Shown in pieces: positions 43,785-53,063 of a DNA stretch of 64,000 nt. The translations under genes were made by a program, and so were the position numbers. Below the pieces are notes generated by a model. That model ran no database searches and was not told the origin of the DNA. It saw nothing but the letters and a program-made list of their open reading frames with translations. Source of the DNA: Marinobacter changyiensis (GTDB lineage: Bacteria; Pseudomonadota; Gammaproteobacteria; Pseudomonadales; Oleiphilaceae); contig NZ_VZZZ01000008.1 in assembly GCF_009193265.1 (NCBI RefSeq), positions 62,001 to 126,000 on the forward strand, written 5' to 3'. Each line of letters opens with the position of its first letter. The first letter of the stretch is position 1.

Positions 43785-44171
43785 ATGACGAACAAATCAG
43801 TGATTCAGACAGAAAACGCCCCTCAGGCGATAGGTACCTATTCCCAGGCGGTCAAAGCCGGGGACACCGTTTATTTGTCCGGACAGATTCCGCTGGTGCC
43901 GGAAACCATGGAACTTGTGGCTGGCGACTTTGCCGCCAACACCCGGCAGGTGTTCGAAAACCTGAAAGCCGTGTGCGAGGCAGCGGGCGGTCGCCTGCAG
44001 GATATTGTAAAGCTTAATATCTATATGACGGACCTGAGCAACTTCGCCACCGTCAATGAGATCATGGCGACCTATTTCCAGGAACCATACCCCGCCCGGG
44101 CTGCCGTGGGTGTGGCCGCCTTGCCGAAAGGTGTACCGGTGGAAATGGAAGCGGTCATGGTGCTGAGCTAG
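43785..44171 (+). CDS. ridA: RidA family enamine/imine deaminase
   Basis: A 128-residue YjgF/YER057c/UK114 trimer subunit. It hydrolyses reactive 2-aminoacrylate and related imines released by PLP enzymes. TYSQAVKAGDTVYLSGQI, the catalytic Arg in YPARAAVGVAALPKG and the C-terminal EMEAVM are conserved. It follows spoT by 93 bp, the usual gammaproteobacterial position. Its stop shares the palindrome CTAG with the stop of the convergent next gene. Confidence 0.95.
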   Translation: MTNKSVIQTENAPQAIGTYSQAVKAGDTVYLSGQIPLVPETMELVAGDFAANTRQVFENLKAVCEAAGGRLQDIVKLNIYMTDLSNFATVNEIMATYFQEPYPARAAVGVAALPKGVPVEMEAVMVLS

Positions 44172-45037
44172 GAAATCTCCTGAATCATTTCGCTGTATCC
44201 TGATCGGTAGTCCGGATAGCGGAACGAGAAGCCGGAATCCAGCAACCGCTGGTTCCGGCAACGTTTGCTGCCAGCGCGTCCACCGGTTCTTGCCCCCGCT
44301 CTCGGTTGGGCGCAGGGCGTCTGGCTTTGGACCCAGGCGATGACTTCGTCCAGTCTGGCCGGCTCGCAGTCGCTGGCGATGTAATGCTCGGCCAGCGCTT
44401 CCCCCTGCAACGACGACCGCATCAGATGAACCACCGCGTTGGCCGCATCGACTTCGTGAATCCGGTTGGTGTAGGGCGCCGGCTTTGACGGGTTCATTTC
44501 GCCCCGCCTTACCGCAGTCAGAAAACGGTGTCTTGAGGGGCCATAGATTCCGCTGAGCCTGACAATGGTGGCGGGTACTCCGCTGTTCAGGGCCACCGCC
44601 TCGCCGTCCAGAATTCTTTGGCCGCTGAATTTTTCGGGCTCTGTGGGGCTGGTTTCGTCTACCCAGCTGTCGTCATCCTGATGATAGACGCTGGTGCTGC
44701 TGATGAATATCACCCGGGAAAGGCTCTCACCATCCAGCGCAGCAAGCAGGTTGCTCAATCCGGTCACATAGGCTGCCTGATAACCGGCGTCATCGTAACT
44801 GGACGGCGTCAGGCAATAGATCAGAGCGTCCACGTTCTCTGGCACTGCCGAGGCCAGGGCAGAGGGGTTCAGCAAGTCAGCGCCAATGGGCAAAACGGGT
44901 GCCTTGATGGCATCTGCATTACGTCGCAGTCCGTACACTTCTGCGTCTTCACACAGGGTGCGCGCGATCACACCGCCCAGTGAGCCGCAGCCAGCGACCA
45001 GAATACGGGGTCGGTTTCTGTGTTCTGTGATTGCCAT
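44168..45037 (-). CDS. NAD-dependent epimerase/dehydratase-like protein (YeeZ-like)
   Basis: A 289-residue extended SDR-like protein. The nucleotide motif ILVAGCGSLGGVIARTL is at the N-terminus, ISSTSVYHQDD carries the Ser, and RLSGIYGPSRHRF follows. The catalytic Tyr-x3-Lys of active epimerases is not clear, so activity is uncertain. A TTG 4 codons upstream (45049) is the only other start. It is divergent from oxyR by 58 bp, and convergent with ridA where both stops overlap. Confidence 0.82.
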   Translation of the reverse strand: MAITEHRNRPRILVAGCGSLGGVIARTLCEDAEVYGLRRNADAIKAPVLPIGADLLNPSALASAVPENVDALIYCLTPSSYDDAGYQAAYVTGLSNLLAALDGESLSRVIFISSTSVYHQDDDSWVDETSPTEPEKFSGQRILDGEAVALNSGVPATIVRLSGIYGPSRHRFLTAVRRGEMNPSKPAPYTNRIHEVDAANAVVHLMRSSLQGEALAEHYIASDCEPARLDEVIAWVQSQTPCAQPRAGARTGGRAGSKRCRNQRLLDSGFSFRYPDYRSGYSEMIQEIS

Positions 45038-45095
45038 AGTCAATATCAATCCTTATTCTGTAGACCATAAGTTCGGACACTGAACGGAGCTGCCC

Positions 45096-46061
45096 ATGAC
45101 CCTTACCGAATTACGTTACATTGTTACCCTGGCCCGCGAGAAACATTTCGGCCGGGCTGCAGAGAGGTGTCATGTCAGTCAGCCTACTCTGAGTGTGGCG
45201 GTTAAAAAGCTCGAAGACGAGCTCGGCATACCACTGTTCGAGCGCAGTAAAAGCAGTATACGTGTGACGGAGACCGGACAGCGCATCATTGACCAGGCCC
45301 AGAGGGTGCTTGATCAGGTCAGTGTGATCAAGGACATGGCCCAGGATGGTAAAAACCAGCTCAACTCGCCATTGAAAGTGGGTGCCATTTATACCATCGG
45401 GCCTTATCTGTTCCCGCATTTACTTCCGGAATTGCGCCGGGGCGCACCGGATATGCCATTATTTATCGAAGAAAACTATACCGCTAACCTGCGTCAGAAA
45501 TTACGTCATTCAGAACTGGACGCCATTATCATCGCGCTGCCGTTTACCGAGCCTGAAGTGGTTACTCTGCCGCTTTACGATGAGCCATTCGTGGTGCTGC
45601 TGCCGGCGAAGCACCCGCTTGCTCGCAAAGAGGCGCTGACAGCCGAGGAGCTGGCCCGGGAACAGCTACTTCTGCTCGGCCCAGGGCATTGCTTCAGGGA
45701 CCAGGTGCTTGAATCCTGTCCGCCGTTGGTGGCTGCCGTAACCACCCGGGCCACGACAGCCACCTCGGGCCCCTCGCTGGTAACGGAAGGCAGCTCCCTT
45801 GAAACCATTCGTCATATGGTGGCGTCCGGGCTGGGGATTACAGTACTGCCGCTGTCGGCGGCAACCGCGATGCAGTACCACGAGGATATCCTTGTGGTTC
45901 GACCTTTTGTTGCCCCGGTTCCCTCTCGTACCGTGGCATTGGCATGGCGGGTGACCTTCCCACGACCAAAAGCCATTGACGTCCTGTCGCTGGCCGCCAG
46001 CCAGTGTCGGGTTATCGAAAAATCGGGCAAAGTTAAACCCCCCGCTAAAGCCAGCGCCTGA
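45096..46061 (+). CDS. oxyR: Hydrogen peroxide-responsive regulator OxyR
   Basis: A 321-residue LysR-type regulator. The N-terminal winged helix (MTLTELRYIVTLAREKHFG, SQPTLSVAVKKLEDELG) binds DNA. The two redox cysteines fall exactly at Cys199 and Cys208 (GHCFRDQVLESC), as in E. coli OxyR, so the disulfide switch should operate. The recG start lies 7 bp downstream, the common oxyR-recG pairing. The protein activates peroxide defence genes; no catalase or Ahp gene is in the window. Confidence 0.95.
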   Translation: MTLTELRYIVTLAREKHFGRAAERCHVSQPTLSVAVKKLEDELGIPLFERSKSSIRVTETGQRIIDQAQRVLDQVSVIKDMAQDGKNQLNSPLKVGAIYTIGPYLFPHLLPELRRGAPDMPLFIEENYTANLRQKLRHSELDAIIIALPFTEPEVVTLPLYDEPFVVLLPAKHPLARKEALTAEELAREQLLLLGPGHCFRDQVLESCPPLVAAVTTRATTATSGPSLVTEGSSLETIRHMVASGLGITVLPLSAATAMQYHEDILVVRPFVAPVPSRTVALAWRVTFPRPKAIDVLSLAASQCRVIEKSGKVKPPAKASA

Positions 46062-46068
46062 GCATGCC

Positions 46069-48144
46069 ATGACGTCACTGGACGACATCCCGGTAACCAC
46101 TCTCAAAGGTGTCGGTGCAGCCCTGGCCGCAACCTTGGCGAAACTGGGTATCCATTCCCTGCAGGACCTGCTGTTCCATCTGCCCCACCGCTACGAAGAT
46201 CGTACCCGGATTATTCCCATGGGGAGTCTGCGGGTCGGGGATGTGGGTGTGGCGGAGGGAGAAGTGGTCAAAACAGACCTTGTCATGGGGCGCCGTCGAA
46301 GCTTGCAGGTGACGCTGAAGGACAGTTCCGGCTTTCTGGTGATGCGATTTTTCCATTTCAATGCCGCCCAGAAAAGCCAGCTTGCCGAGGGTCAACGGGT
46401 GCGCTGTTACGGTGAGGTCCGGCCCGGCCGGGCCGGGTATGAATTTTACCATCCGGAGTACCAGGTCAATCCGCCTGCCATGCCCGCTCAGGGCGAAGCC
46501 ACGCTAACCCCTGTTTATCCGTTGACCGAAGGTATTCAGCAGCCCAGGGTCCGGGGGCTTTGTCAGCAGGCTCTTGGCTATCTGAAGCGCTACCCGATTC
46601 GTGACTGGCTGCCACCTGCCTTGCTGGCGGACTATCAGTTGCCCGACATCTCTGCCGCCGTCGAACTTGTGCATGCGCCGCCGGCCGATGCGCCGGTCTA
46701 TCTGTTGATGGAGGGCCGTCATCCGGCGCAGCAACGCCTCGTGATGGAGGAGCTGCTCGCGCACCAGCTCAGTTTATTGCGGGTAAGAGAGCAGATTCAG
46801 GCCAGACAGGCTTTGCCGTTGCTGCCCAGCGGAGATTTGCCTGAACGCTTCCGGGAGAGTCTGCCGTTCAGACTGACGGGTGCTCAGGAACAGGTGTGCC
46901 GGGAAATCCGTCAGGACCTGAGCCAGCCCCTGCCCATGTTGCGGCTGGTTCAGGGGGATGTGGGTTCTGGCAAAACCGTTGTTGCGGCCATGGCTGCACT
47001 ACAGGCGATTGCAGCGGGAGCTCAGGTGGCCTTGATGGCGCCGACCGAAATTCTGGCGGAGCAACACTTCAATAATTTCAGGGAGTGGCTGGAGCCCTTG
47101 GATATCAGGCTGGCCTGGCTGTCAGGAAAGATCAAGGGCAAAGCCCGGGTGGCGGCGTTGGAAGCGGTTGCCAGCGGCGGGGCCAGGATGATGGTAGGCA
47201 CCCACGCCCTGTTTCAGGGCGACGTGATATTTGACCGCCTGGCGCTGGTGATCGTCGATGAACAACACCGTTTTGGCGTCCACCAGCGGCTGGCACTAAA
47301 GGATAAAGGTGCAGTCGGTCAGCTCGCGCCGCACCAACTGATCATGACCGCTACCCCGATTCCACGCACACTGGCCATGAGCGCCTATGCCGACCTCGAC
47401 ACCTCGGTCATCGATGAACTGCCCCCCGGGCGTAAACCGATTGAAACCATAGCGATTCCGGACAGCCGTCGGGACGACATCATTGAGCGCGTGCGGGATG
47501 CCTGCAAGGCGGGCCGACAGGCTTACTGGGTGTGTACGTTGATTGAGGAATCCGAGGCGCTGCAATGCCAGGCCGCCGAGGTCACGGCTGCGGCGCTGGC
47601 GGACCGGTTGCCAGAGTTGAACGTGGGGCTGGTGCATGGCCGCCTGAAGGCTGCCGAGAAAGTCGACATGATGGGCCAGTTCAAGACCGGAAAGCTGGAC
47701 CTGCTGGTGGCGACCACCGTTATCGAAGTGGGCGTGGATGTTCCGAACGCGTCCCTGATTATTATTGAAAACCCCGAGCGCCTCGGGCTTGCGCAGCTGC
47801 ACCAGTTGCGTGGGCGGGTCGGGCGGGGTGAGGAGGCCAGTTTCTGCGTGCTGATGTACCATCCGCCCCTGTCCCTGAATGGCAAAGCGCGGTTACAGGC
47901 GCTGCGGGAAAGCCAGGACGGTTTTGTGATTGCTGAAAAAGACCTGGAAATCCGGGGCCCGGGCGAGGTGTTAGGTACCCGCCAGACCGGCATGATGCAG
48001 TTCAGACTGGCGGATTTTGAGCGGGACAAGGGCTGGATTGAAACAGTCCGGGGGATTGCGCCCACGTTAATGCATGATAAAACCGTCGTGGATGCCCTCA
48101 TTCGCCGCTGGCTGGGTGAGCGCCTTCGCTACGGTGACGTGTAA
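46069..48144 (+). CDS. recG: ATP-dependent DNA helicase RecG
   Basis: A 691-residue superfamily 2 helicase that remodels stalled forks and branched DNA. The wedge/OB domain is N-terminal (about 1-200). Helicase motifs are GDVGSGKTVVAAMA (I), APTEILAEQH (Ia), VDEQHRFGVHQR (II), MTATPIPRTL (III), VATTVIEVGVDVPNA (V) and HQLRGRVGRG (VI). The ATG at 46069 gives standard length; an ATG at 46064 is out of frame. It follows oxyR by 7 bp and may share its transcript. Confidence 0.96.
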   Translation: MTSLDDIPVTTLKGVGAALAATLAKLGIHSLQDLLFHLPHRYEDRTRIIPMGSLRVGDVGVAEGEVVKTDLVMGRRRSLQVTLKDSSGFLVMRFFHFNAAQKSQLAEGQRVRCYGEVRPGRAGYEFYHPEYQVNPPAMPAQGEATLTPVYPLTEGIQQPRVRGLCQQALGYLKRYPIRDWLPPALLADYQLPDISAAVELVHAPPADAPVYLLMEGRHPAQQRLVMEELLAHQLSLLRVREQIQARQALPLLPSGDLPERFRESLPFRLTGAQEQVCREIRQDLSQPLPMLRLVQGDVGSGKTVVAAMAALQAIAAGAQVALMAPTEILAEQHFNNFREWLEPLDIRLAWLSGKIKGKARVAALEAVASGGARMMVGTHALFQGDVIFDRLALVIVDEQHRFGVHQRLALKDKGAVGQLAPHQLIMTATPIPRTLAMSAYADLDTSVIDELPPGRKPIETIAIPDSRRDDIIERVRDACKAGRQAYWVCTLIEESEALQCQAAEVTAAALADRLPELNVGLVHGRLKAAEKVDMMGQFKTGKLDLLVATTVIEVGVDVPNASLIIIENPERLGLAQLHQLRGRVGRGEEASFCVLMYHPPLSLNGKARLQALRESQDGFVIAEKDLEIRGPGEVLGTRQTGMMQFRLADFERDKGWIETVRGIAPTLMHDKTVVDALIRRWLGERLRYGDV

Positions 48145-48291
48145 GGGTTACGCCGGTTTCAGAAGTGTCGACCAGCCAGCAGTAAATCATCAGAGTTTGC
48201 CGCCGGTATCAGCTAGACTGTAGCCAGTCATTTACTTTTGGTTGGAGGGCGCCGGCGAGCGCGATGCTGACCGCCACCATAGGGGGATATC

Positions 48292-49656
48292 ATGGAATTA
48301 CCCGTCTCAGTCCGGCAGCTGCTGGAAGAGACTGCGCCCGGTTGGACGTTGGGAAAGGCCAGTGCCGATGTGAGCGATGTGCTCCGGATGGTGCTCCTCA
48401 TCGATGACCAGGGCCAGGTTCAGGTTGTTTTTCGTCATCAGGACCTATTCGACATTTCAGCCCTCAACAAACAAATGGGGCGTGATCTCCACTTGATGCC
48501 CATCAATCACCAGGTGCGTTTACGGGACCGACTTGGCATTAAAACCTTGCCGGTTCTGCCCGCCCTGACGGGCTTGCCCTCATACATCGATAAGGCTGTC
48601 GATGACCTGTCAACGGTCTGTATCTATGTAGACAGTCAGACGTCAGAGCGGCTTACCCTGGACCGTAAGGCATTCGGAGCGCTAACGGCAGGTTTTGAAC
48701 GAGGTGCTTTCAGTGTCGCTGCGGTTGATATTGCGGTTAATCTGAACAGACCAGAAGACGATCAGTCGCAGTTGCAGTCAGCCCTGAAGCGTTTTACGGG
48801 TTTGCGAATCCAGCAGCGCCTTGACGACACTCTTGAGTTGCCGCCATTACCGGAAACAGCCCAGCGGATCATCCATCTCCGGGTTAATCCGAATGCCGTT
48901 ATGGGGGACCTGGTTGATGTGGTTGAGAGTGATCCCAGTCTGGCGGCCCAAGTGGTCAGTTGGGCCTCCTCTTCATTCTATGCGGCTGCAGGCCAGGTGC
49001 GCTCGGTCCATGATGCGGTGTCCCGGGTATTGGGGTTTGATCTGGTCATGAATCTAGCCATGGGCCTGGCTCTTGGTCGCGCCCTGAAACAGCCCAGTGA
49101 TCAGCCCGAAGGTTATGTCGGCTACTGGCAACAGGCCATCTGGCAGGCGCAATCCGCCGGTATTCTCGCCAGCATGATGCGTCGGGGCGAACGTCCGGCG
49201 TTTGGTCTGGCGTATCTTGCCGGGTTACTTCACAATTTTGGCTATCTGGTTCTGGCTCAGGTGTTTCCTCCGCATTTCAAACTGGCCTGTCGTGCCTGGG
49301 AGGTCAATTCACATCTTGATACCGCCATAATCGAACACCATCTGCTGGGTGTGACCCGGGAACAGATTGGCGCTCAGTTGATGAGCAATTGGGGTATGCC
49401 GGATGAGATCAACACCGCAATCCGGCATCAGAAAGACCCCGATTATGCTGGGCCGCACCAAGTCTACCCAAAGCTACTCTGGCTCGGCCGTCAATTGTTG
49501 ACCGCTCGGGGTATTCCGCTCGGGGTCGGGGAAAGTGTGCCTGATGCAATGTTCGTGGAACTGGGTTTGAATCGCGAGCTGGTGGAAGAACAATTCGATG
49601 AATTGGTGCAGAGCAAAGCAAGCATCATGGCAATGGCGGGCATGATGCAATCCTGA
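48292..49656 (+). CDS. YbaK-like plus HDOD domain protein
   Basis: A 454-residue soluble protein. Residues about 1-150 look like a YbaK/aminoacyl-tRNA deacylase-type domain (LRMVLLIDDQGQVQVVFR, IDKAVDDLSTVCIYVD). Residues about 180-400 are an HDOD domain (LPPLPETAQRIIHLR, VESDPSLAAQVVSWASSS, LAYLAGLLHNFGYLVL). HDOD proteins act as signalling scaffolds and usually lack a working HD metal site; here the motif is HNFG. The role is unknown. ATG 48292 follows GGGGGAT. Confidence 0.82.
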   Translation: MELPVSVRQLLEETAPGWTLGKASADVSDVLRMVLLIDDQGQVQVVFRHQDLFDISALNKQMGRDLHLMPINHQVRLRDRLGIKTLPVLPALTGLPSYIDKAVDDLSTVCIYVDSQTSERLTLDRKAFGALTAGFERGAFSVAAVDIAVNLNRPEDDQSQLQSALKRFTGLRIQQRLDDTLELPPLPETAQRIIHLRVNPNAVMGDLVDVVESDPSLAAQVVSWASSSFYAAAGQVRSVHDAVSRVLGFDLVMNLAMGLALGRALKQPSDQPEGYVGYWQQAIWQAQSAGILASMMRRGERPAFGLAYLAGLLHNFGYLVLAQVFPPHFKLACRAWEVNSHLDTAIIEHHLLGVTREQIGAQLMSNWGMPDEINTAIRHQKDPDYAGPHQVYPKLLWLGRQLLTARGIPLGVGESVPDAMFVELGLNRELVEEQFDELVQSKASIMAMAGMMQS

Positions 49657-49683
49657 TGGGCGGAACGGGGTGTTGGCTCAAGA

Positions 49684-49710
49684 TCAAAAAAGGCCGGCCC
49701 TGGGGCCGGC
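49684..49710 (-). terminator. Minus-strand terminator
   Basis: GCCGGCC (49693-49699) pairs with GGCCGGC (49704-49710). On the minus strand six T residues follow; on the plus strand none do. It therefore ends a minus-strand transcript, not the HDOD gene. Confidence 0.75.
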
Positions 49711-49740
49711 AAGCTCACCCGCTTGTTGCAGATCAAACAC

Positions 49741-49839
49741 CTACTCTTTGAGCAATTCTTTAATCGGACCCTCAGCATATACTCGGTCAAGCCAGATGCT
49801 ACGATAACCAGTAGCTTGCTTTGGTTTTAATTTAGACAA
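49741..49839 (-). CDS. Possible 32-codon gene or gene remnant
   Basis: TTG 49839 to TAG 49741 encodes a basic peptide containing KLKPKQATGYRSIWLDRVY and ending ELLKE. The composition is protein-like and AT-richer than the neighbours. A good minus-strand terminator follows 31 bp later. No clear ribosome site is seen and the frame has an in-frame stop 8 codons upstream, so it may be the tail of a decayed gene. I do not recognise the sequence. The rest of 49657-50014 shows only AT-rich sequence and two tandem ATTACAAAAA units. Confidence 0.35.
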   Translation of the reverse strand: MSKLKPKQATGYRSIWLDRVYAEGPIKELLKE

Positions 49840-50014
49840 ACTGGGAAAAAGAATAAGGCCTTATAAGCGGCATATAATCTCTGACTGAGACGTCATGCTA
49901 CCGATTGGTCCAGAGAGGATTGATTTTACATAGAAATCACATTTGAGCGGTCGGTCTACGATTACAAAAAATTACAAAAATAGCGCCGCCAGGCCCTGCG
50001 GGCTGCTGCGAGCT

Positions 50015-50470
50015 TTAAAAGTGATGGTGACGGATGGCCGTTGCCGCACGCCGAATGGCGTCAGAGTGCTGCTGCTCCAGGGCAAAGCGCTCCTTGTCCA
50101 TTTTCTCGACAAACCTCGCATCCGTATCCTGACGAGCCTGATGGGTGGGCATGTGTTCCATGTGCTCGTGCATTTCCAGAAAAATCCGATACGGCGTCTG
50201 CTTCAGCAGGTCCGGGGCCACATGGTCCAATAATCCCTTTATCCGCAAACAGGCTTCGGAATACTCGATCTGGTCCTGCTCAATCGCCATTGCCAGCACG
50301 CGAATGCTCTCGATCATGCTGGTTCGGCGTTCGTCCTGAAATACTTTGGTCTTGTTAGCCGTGGCCTTGTCCCGTTTGAGCACTTTGGTCTGGCGGTTAA
50401 TGAACAGGGCCAGAAGCACGATCGCTACTACACCCGCGAAAATCAGTATCCATTGCGACCAGACCGGCAT
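50015..50470 (-). CDS. DUF2489 membrane-anchored protein
   Basis: A 151-residue protein with one N-terminal membrane helix (WILIFAGVVAIVLLALFI) and a charged cytoplasmic part (QDERRTSMIESIRVLAMAIEQ, EACLRIKGLLDHV). This is the DUF2489 family of unknown function. AGGAG 8 bp before ATG 50470 fixes the start; a TTG 9 codons upstream was rejected. It is a monocistronic gene with a T-rich region after its stop. Confidence 0.82.
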   Translation of the reverse strand: MPVWSQWILIFAGVVAIVLLALFINRQTKVLKRDKATANKTKVFQDERRTSMIESIRVLAMAIEQDQIEYSEACLRIKGLLDHVAPDLLKQTPYRIFLEMHEHMEHMPTHQARQDTDARFVEKMDKERFALEQQHSDAIRRAATAIRHHHF

Positions 50471-50605
50471 GTCAGAAACTCCTCGTGTGTCGTTCAAAAA
50501 AACAGCGCTTAAGGGCCGTCAGCATAACAAAGTTTATTACGTGTCTCCCGCAGGACAGATGACATTCAGGTCAGTTGCTCAAACCGGGACGCGCCGGGGG
50601 CTTTG

Positions 50606-52900
50606 TCAGGCCCGCTTCCGACTACCCTCGGTTTTCCATGCTTTAACCCGAACATGCTGGCCATTCAGTACCGAGGTGCCACTCAGCGGGTCAATCTGGT
50701 CATCCCGGATGATGTCGTTGATGCTGGCACCTGCATGAGCTTCCGCGACGGCCTGCCGGGTACCGTTGCGGGAGTGTCCCCAACCATGGGGAACGGATAT
50801 CACCCCGGGCATAAGGTCATCGGTGATTTCTACCGGCACCACGATCTGGCCCGCGTCGGTGGTCAGTTCGGCGGCATCACCTTCCATAAGCCCGAAGCGT
50901 GAAGCGTCGTTCGGATGAATCATCATGGTACAGCGGTCCTTGCCTTTGACCAGGCGCTGGCTGTTATGCATCCAGGAATTATTACTGCGCACATGGCGTC
51001 TGCCAATCAGCAGGAGTTCGTCGGACACTGGGGTGTCGAGACGGGCGAGCAGGCGATCAAGATCCCGCAGGTAACGACGGGGTGCGAGATTGATCTTGCC
51101 ATCCCGGGTATAGAGACGGTCCGGCAGGCAGGGCCGCAGGGGGCCGAGATCGATACCGCTGGGGTTTGCTCTCAGCGCTGAGAGTGACAGCCCTTTGGGA
51201 AGGTCACGCCAGCGGCGATCCAGCGGGCTCAGTCGGGCCAGGCCGCGCAGGGGGTGCCCTGGTGGTAATACGCCCATAATAAGGTCTATGGCAGGTTGCA
51301 TTAGTGTCTTTGCTGGCCCCAGGTCAGCCCCATAAGGGCCGGTTCGCAGCATGATATCCAGCAGCGGATCGGGCCCGATCTGTTTGAACGCACGCCAACC
51401 GGCTTCAGCACGTATCGTAAGCCGGCCACCCTTGCGCTTTTTCTCCAGACGATGCGCAAGCTCCAGCAGGATCTGCCAGTCATGGCGGGTATCCGGGCCA
51501 GGGTCAAACAGCGCTTCGCTGTATTTGGCGATGTTGCGCACTGCAAACATGCTGAAGATAAGATCGTAATGACTGCGTTCCAGGGCGGCGGTCGGCGGTA
51601 GAATGATGTCTGCGTGGCGGGTGGTTTCATTGAGGTAGTAATCCACCGAGACCATGAATTCCAGCCCGCTGAAGGCTTCTTCGAGGCGGCCGCCATTGGG
51701 GCTGGAGAGCAGGGGGTTGCCTGCCACGGTAACGAAAGCACGAATCTGCCCCTCGCCCGGCGTCAGAATTTCATCCGCGATGGTGCTCGACGGGTACTCG
51801 CCGCCAAATTCTGGCAGGCCCTTGACCCGGCTGGTCCGTCGACCGAAATGGCCTTTCTGGCCGGACATGGCTCCGAGCTCGACCATATCAATCGCCGGCT
51901 GGGTAAACATCACGCCGCCTGTGGTATCGAGCTTGCCGGTGAGAATATTCAGCACGTAGATGAGCCAGGTTGCGACGCCACCATGGGCCTGGGTGCTGGT
52001 GCCGATACGACCGTATAGAGCGGCTTTCTGGGTGGTGGCAAGCTGGCGTGCAAGCCCCCTGATGGCATCGGGGCTCAAGCCTGTGTGGGCACTGACAGCA
52101 TCTGGTGTGAAGGGCAGGGCGGCGAGACGTACAAGATCCACATCCCGTGTCCAGGGCTCGGCGTGGCCGAGGTCGACCCTGTCCTCGGCAAACAGGGTGT
52201 TGACCATGGCCATCAACAGCAGGGCATCAGTGCCGGGGCGCACAAAGTGAAACTCGTCCGCCAGTTTGGCGGTTTCAGTTCTACGGGGATCAATCACCAC
52301 CAGTTTTCCGCCCCGGTTCTTCAGCGCCTTGAGCCGGCCGCGGATATCCGGCACCGTCATCAGGCTGCCGTTGGAGGCCATGGGGTTGGCGCCAATGCAC
52401 ATGAACAGATCGGTGCGGTCAATATCCGGAATCGGGAAGAGCACCTGGTGACCGAACATCTCCAGGCTCGCAAGCATGTGCGGGAGCTGGTCGTTGGAGG
52501 TGGCGGAGAAACGGTTCTGGCTGCCGATAGCCCGCAGAAAGGGTAATGAGGCTACCATGGCGCCGTGGTTATGAACGTTCGGATTACCCTGGTACACCCC
52601 GATGGCATTGTTGCCATGCTCCTTGCGGACCTGATGCAGGCGCTCGGCCACGAGATCAAAAGCGTGTTCCCATTCCATTTCATGCCAGCCGGTGGCCGTG
52701 CGGCGTATGGGCTTTTTAAGGCGGTCCGGATCGTCATGGAGGTCTTGCAGTGCAACGGCCTTGGGGCAGATGTGGCCGTGGCTCAGAGGGTCGTTCTCAT
52801 CCCCCTTGATGGCCTCGATGCGCCCGTCCTTCATTTCAATGGCCACGCCGCACATGGCCTCACACAAGTGACAGGTGCGGTAATGGGTGCCGTTCTCCAT
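50606..52900 (-). CDS. Molybdopterin oxidoreductase, [4Fe-4S]-containing, substrate unknown
   Basis: A 764-residue bis-MGD enzyme of the DMSO reductase family. The cluster cysteines are Cys10, Cys13, Cys17 and Cys45 (CHLCEAMC, HICPK). IDPRRTETAKLADEFHF, GRIGTSTQ, DYYLNETTRHADIILPP and the C-terminal molydopterin dinucleotide domain (LLIGRRHVRSNNSWMHNS, MIHPNDASRFG) are visible. No twin-arginine signal is present, so it should be cytoplasmic. The region where a Cys, Sec or Ser normally binds Mo reads SATSNDQLPH. No electron-transfer or chaperone gene is adjacent. It resembles formate dehydrogenase/nitrate reductase relatives, but the reaction cannot be named. GGAGAG precedes ATG 52900. Confidence 0.85.
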   Translation of the reverse strand: MENGTHYRTCHLCEAMCGVAIEMKDGRIEAIKGDENDPLSHGHICPKAVALQDLHDDPDRLKKPIRRTATGWHEMEWEHAFDLVAERLHQVRKEHGNNAIGVYQGNPNVHNHGAMVASLPFLRAIGSQNRFSATSNDQLPHMLASLEMFGHQVLFPIPDIDRTDLFMCIGANPMASNGSLMTVPDIRGRLKALKNRGGKLVVIDPRRTETAKLADEFHFVRPGTDALLLMAMVNTLFAEDRVDLGHAEPWTRDVDLVRLAALPFTPDAVSAHTGLSPDAIRGLARQLATTQKAALYGRIGTSTQAHGGVATWLIYVLNILTGKLDTTGGVMFTQPAIDMVELGAMSGQKGHFGRRTSRVKGLPEFGGEYPSSTIADEILTPGEGQIRAFVTVAGNPLLSSPNGGRLEEAFSGLEFMVSVDYYLNETTRHADIILPPTAALERSHYDLIFSMFAVRNIAKYSEALFDPGPDTRHDWQILLELAHRLEKKRKGGRLTIRAEAGWRAFKQIGPDPLLDIMLRTGPYGADLGPAKTLMQPAIDLIMGVLPPGHPLRGLARLSPLDRRWRDLPKGLSLSALRANPSGIDLGPLRPCLPDRLYTRDGKINLAPRRYLRDLDRLLARLDTPVSDELLLIGRRHVRSNNSWMHNSQRLVKGKDRCTMMIHPNDASRFGLMEGDAAELTTDAGQIVVPVEITDDLMPGVISVPHGWGHSRNGTRQAVAEAHAGASINDIIRDDQIDPLSGTSVLNGQHVRVKAWKTEGSRKRA

Positions 52901-53002
52901 GGTGTTCTCTCCGCTTTTAAACACGGTTATTGGAATATTGGTTTTGTAAGGCAACCAGATTATCAGGATTTCGTCCTGAGGGGAAAACCAGAAGCTACTG
53001 AT

Positions 53003-53028
53003 AAAAAAGGCCAGCCCTATGGCTGGCC
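53003..53028 (-). terminator. Terminator of the GGDEF-EAL gene
   Basis: GGCCAGCC (53009-53016) pairs with GGCTGGCC (53021-53028) over CTAT, followed on the minus strand by six T residues. It separates the GGDEF-EAL gene from the molybdoenzyme gene. Confidence 0.85.
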
Positions 53029-53063
53029 GGATTGAGCCGGGTAAGCGTTGGTTTTGCAGGTCA

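Noticed and set aside
49961..49981. Tandem ATTACAAAAA units as a CRISPR-like or iteron array
   Set aside because: Only two adjacent AT-rich units without spacers; probably part of the T-rich 3' region of the DUF2489 gene.
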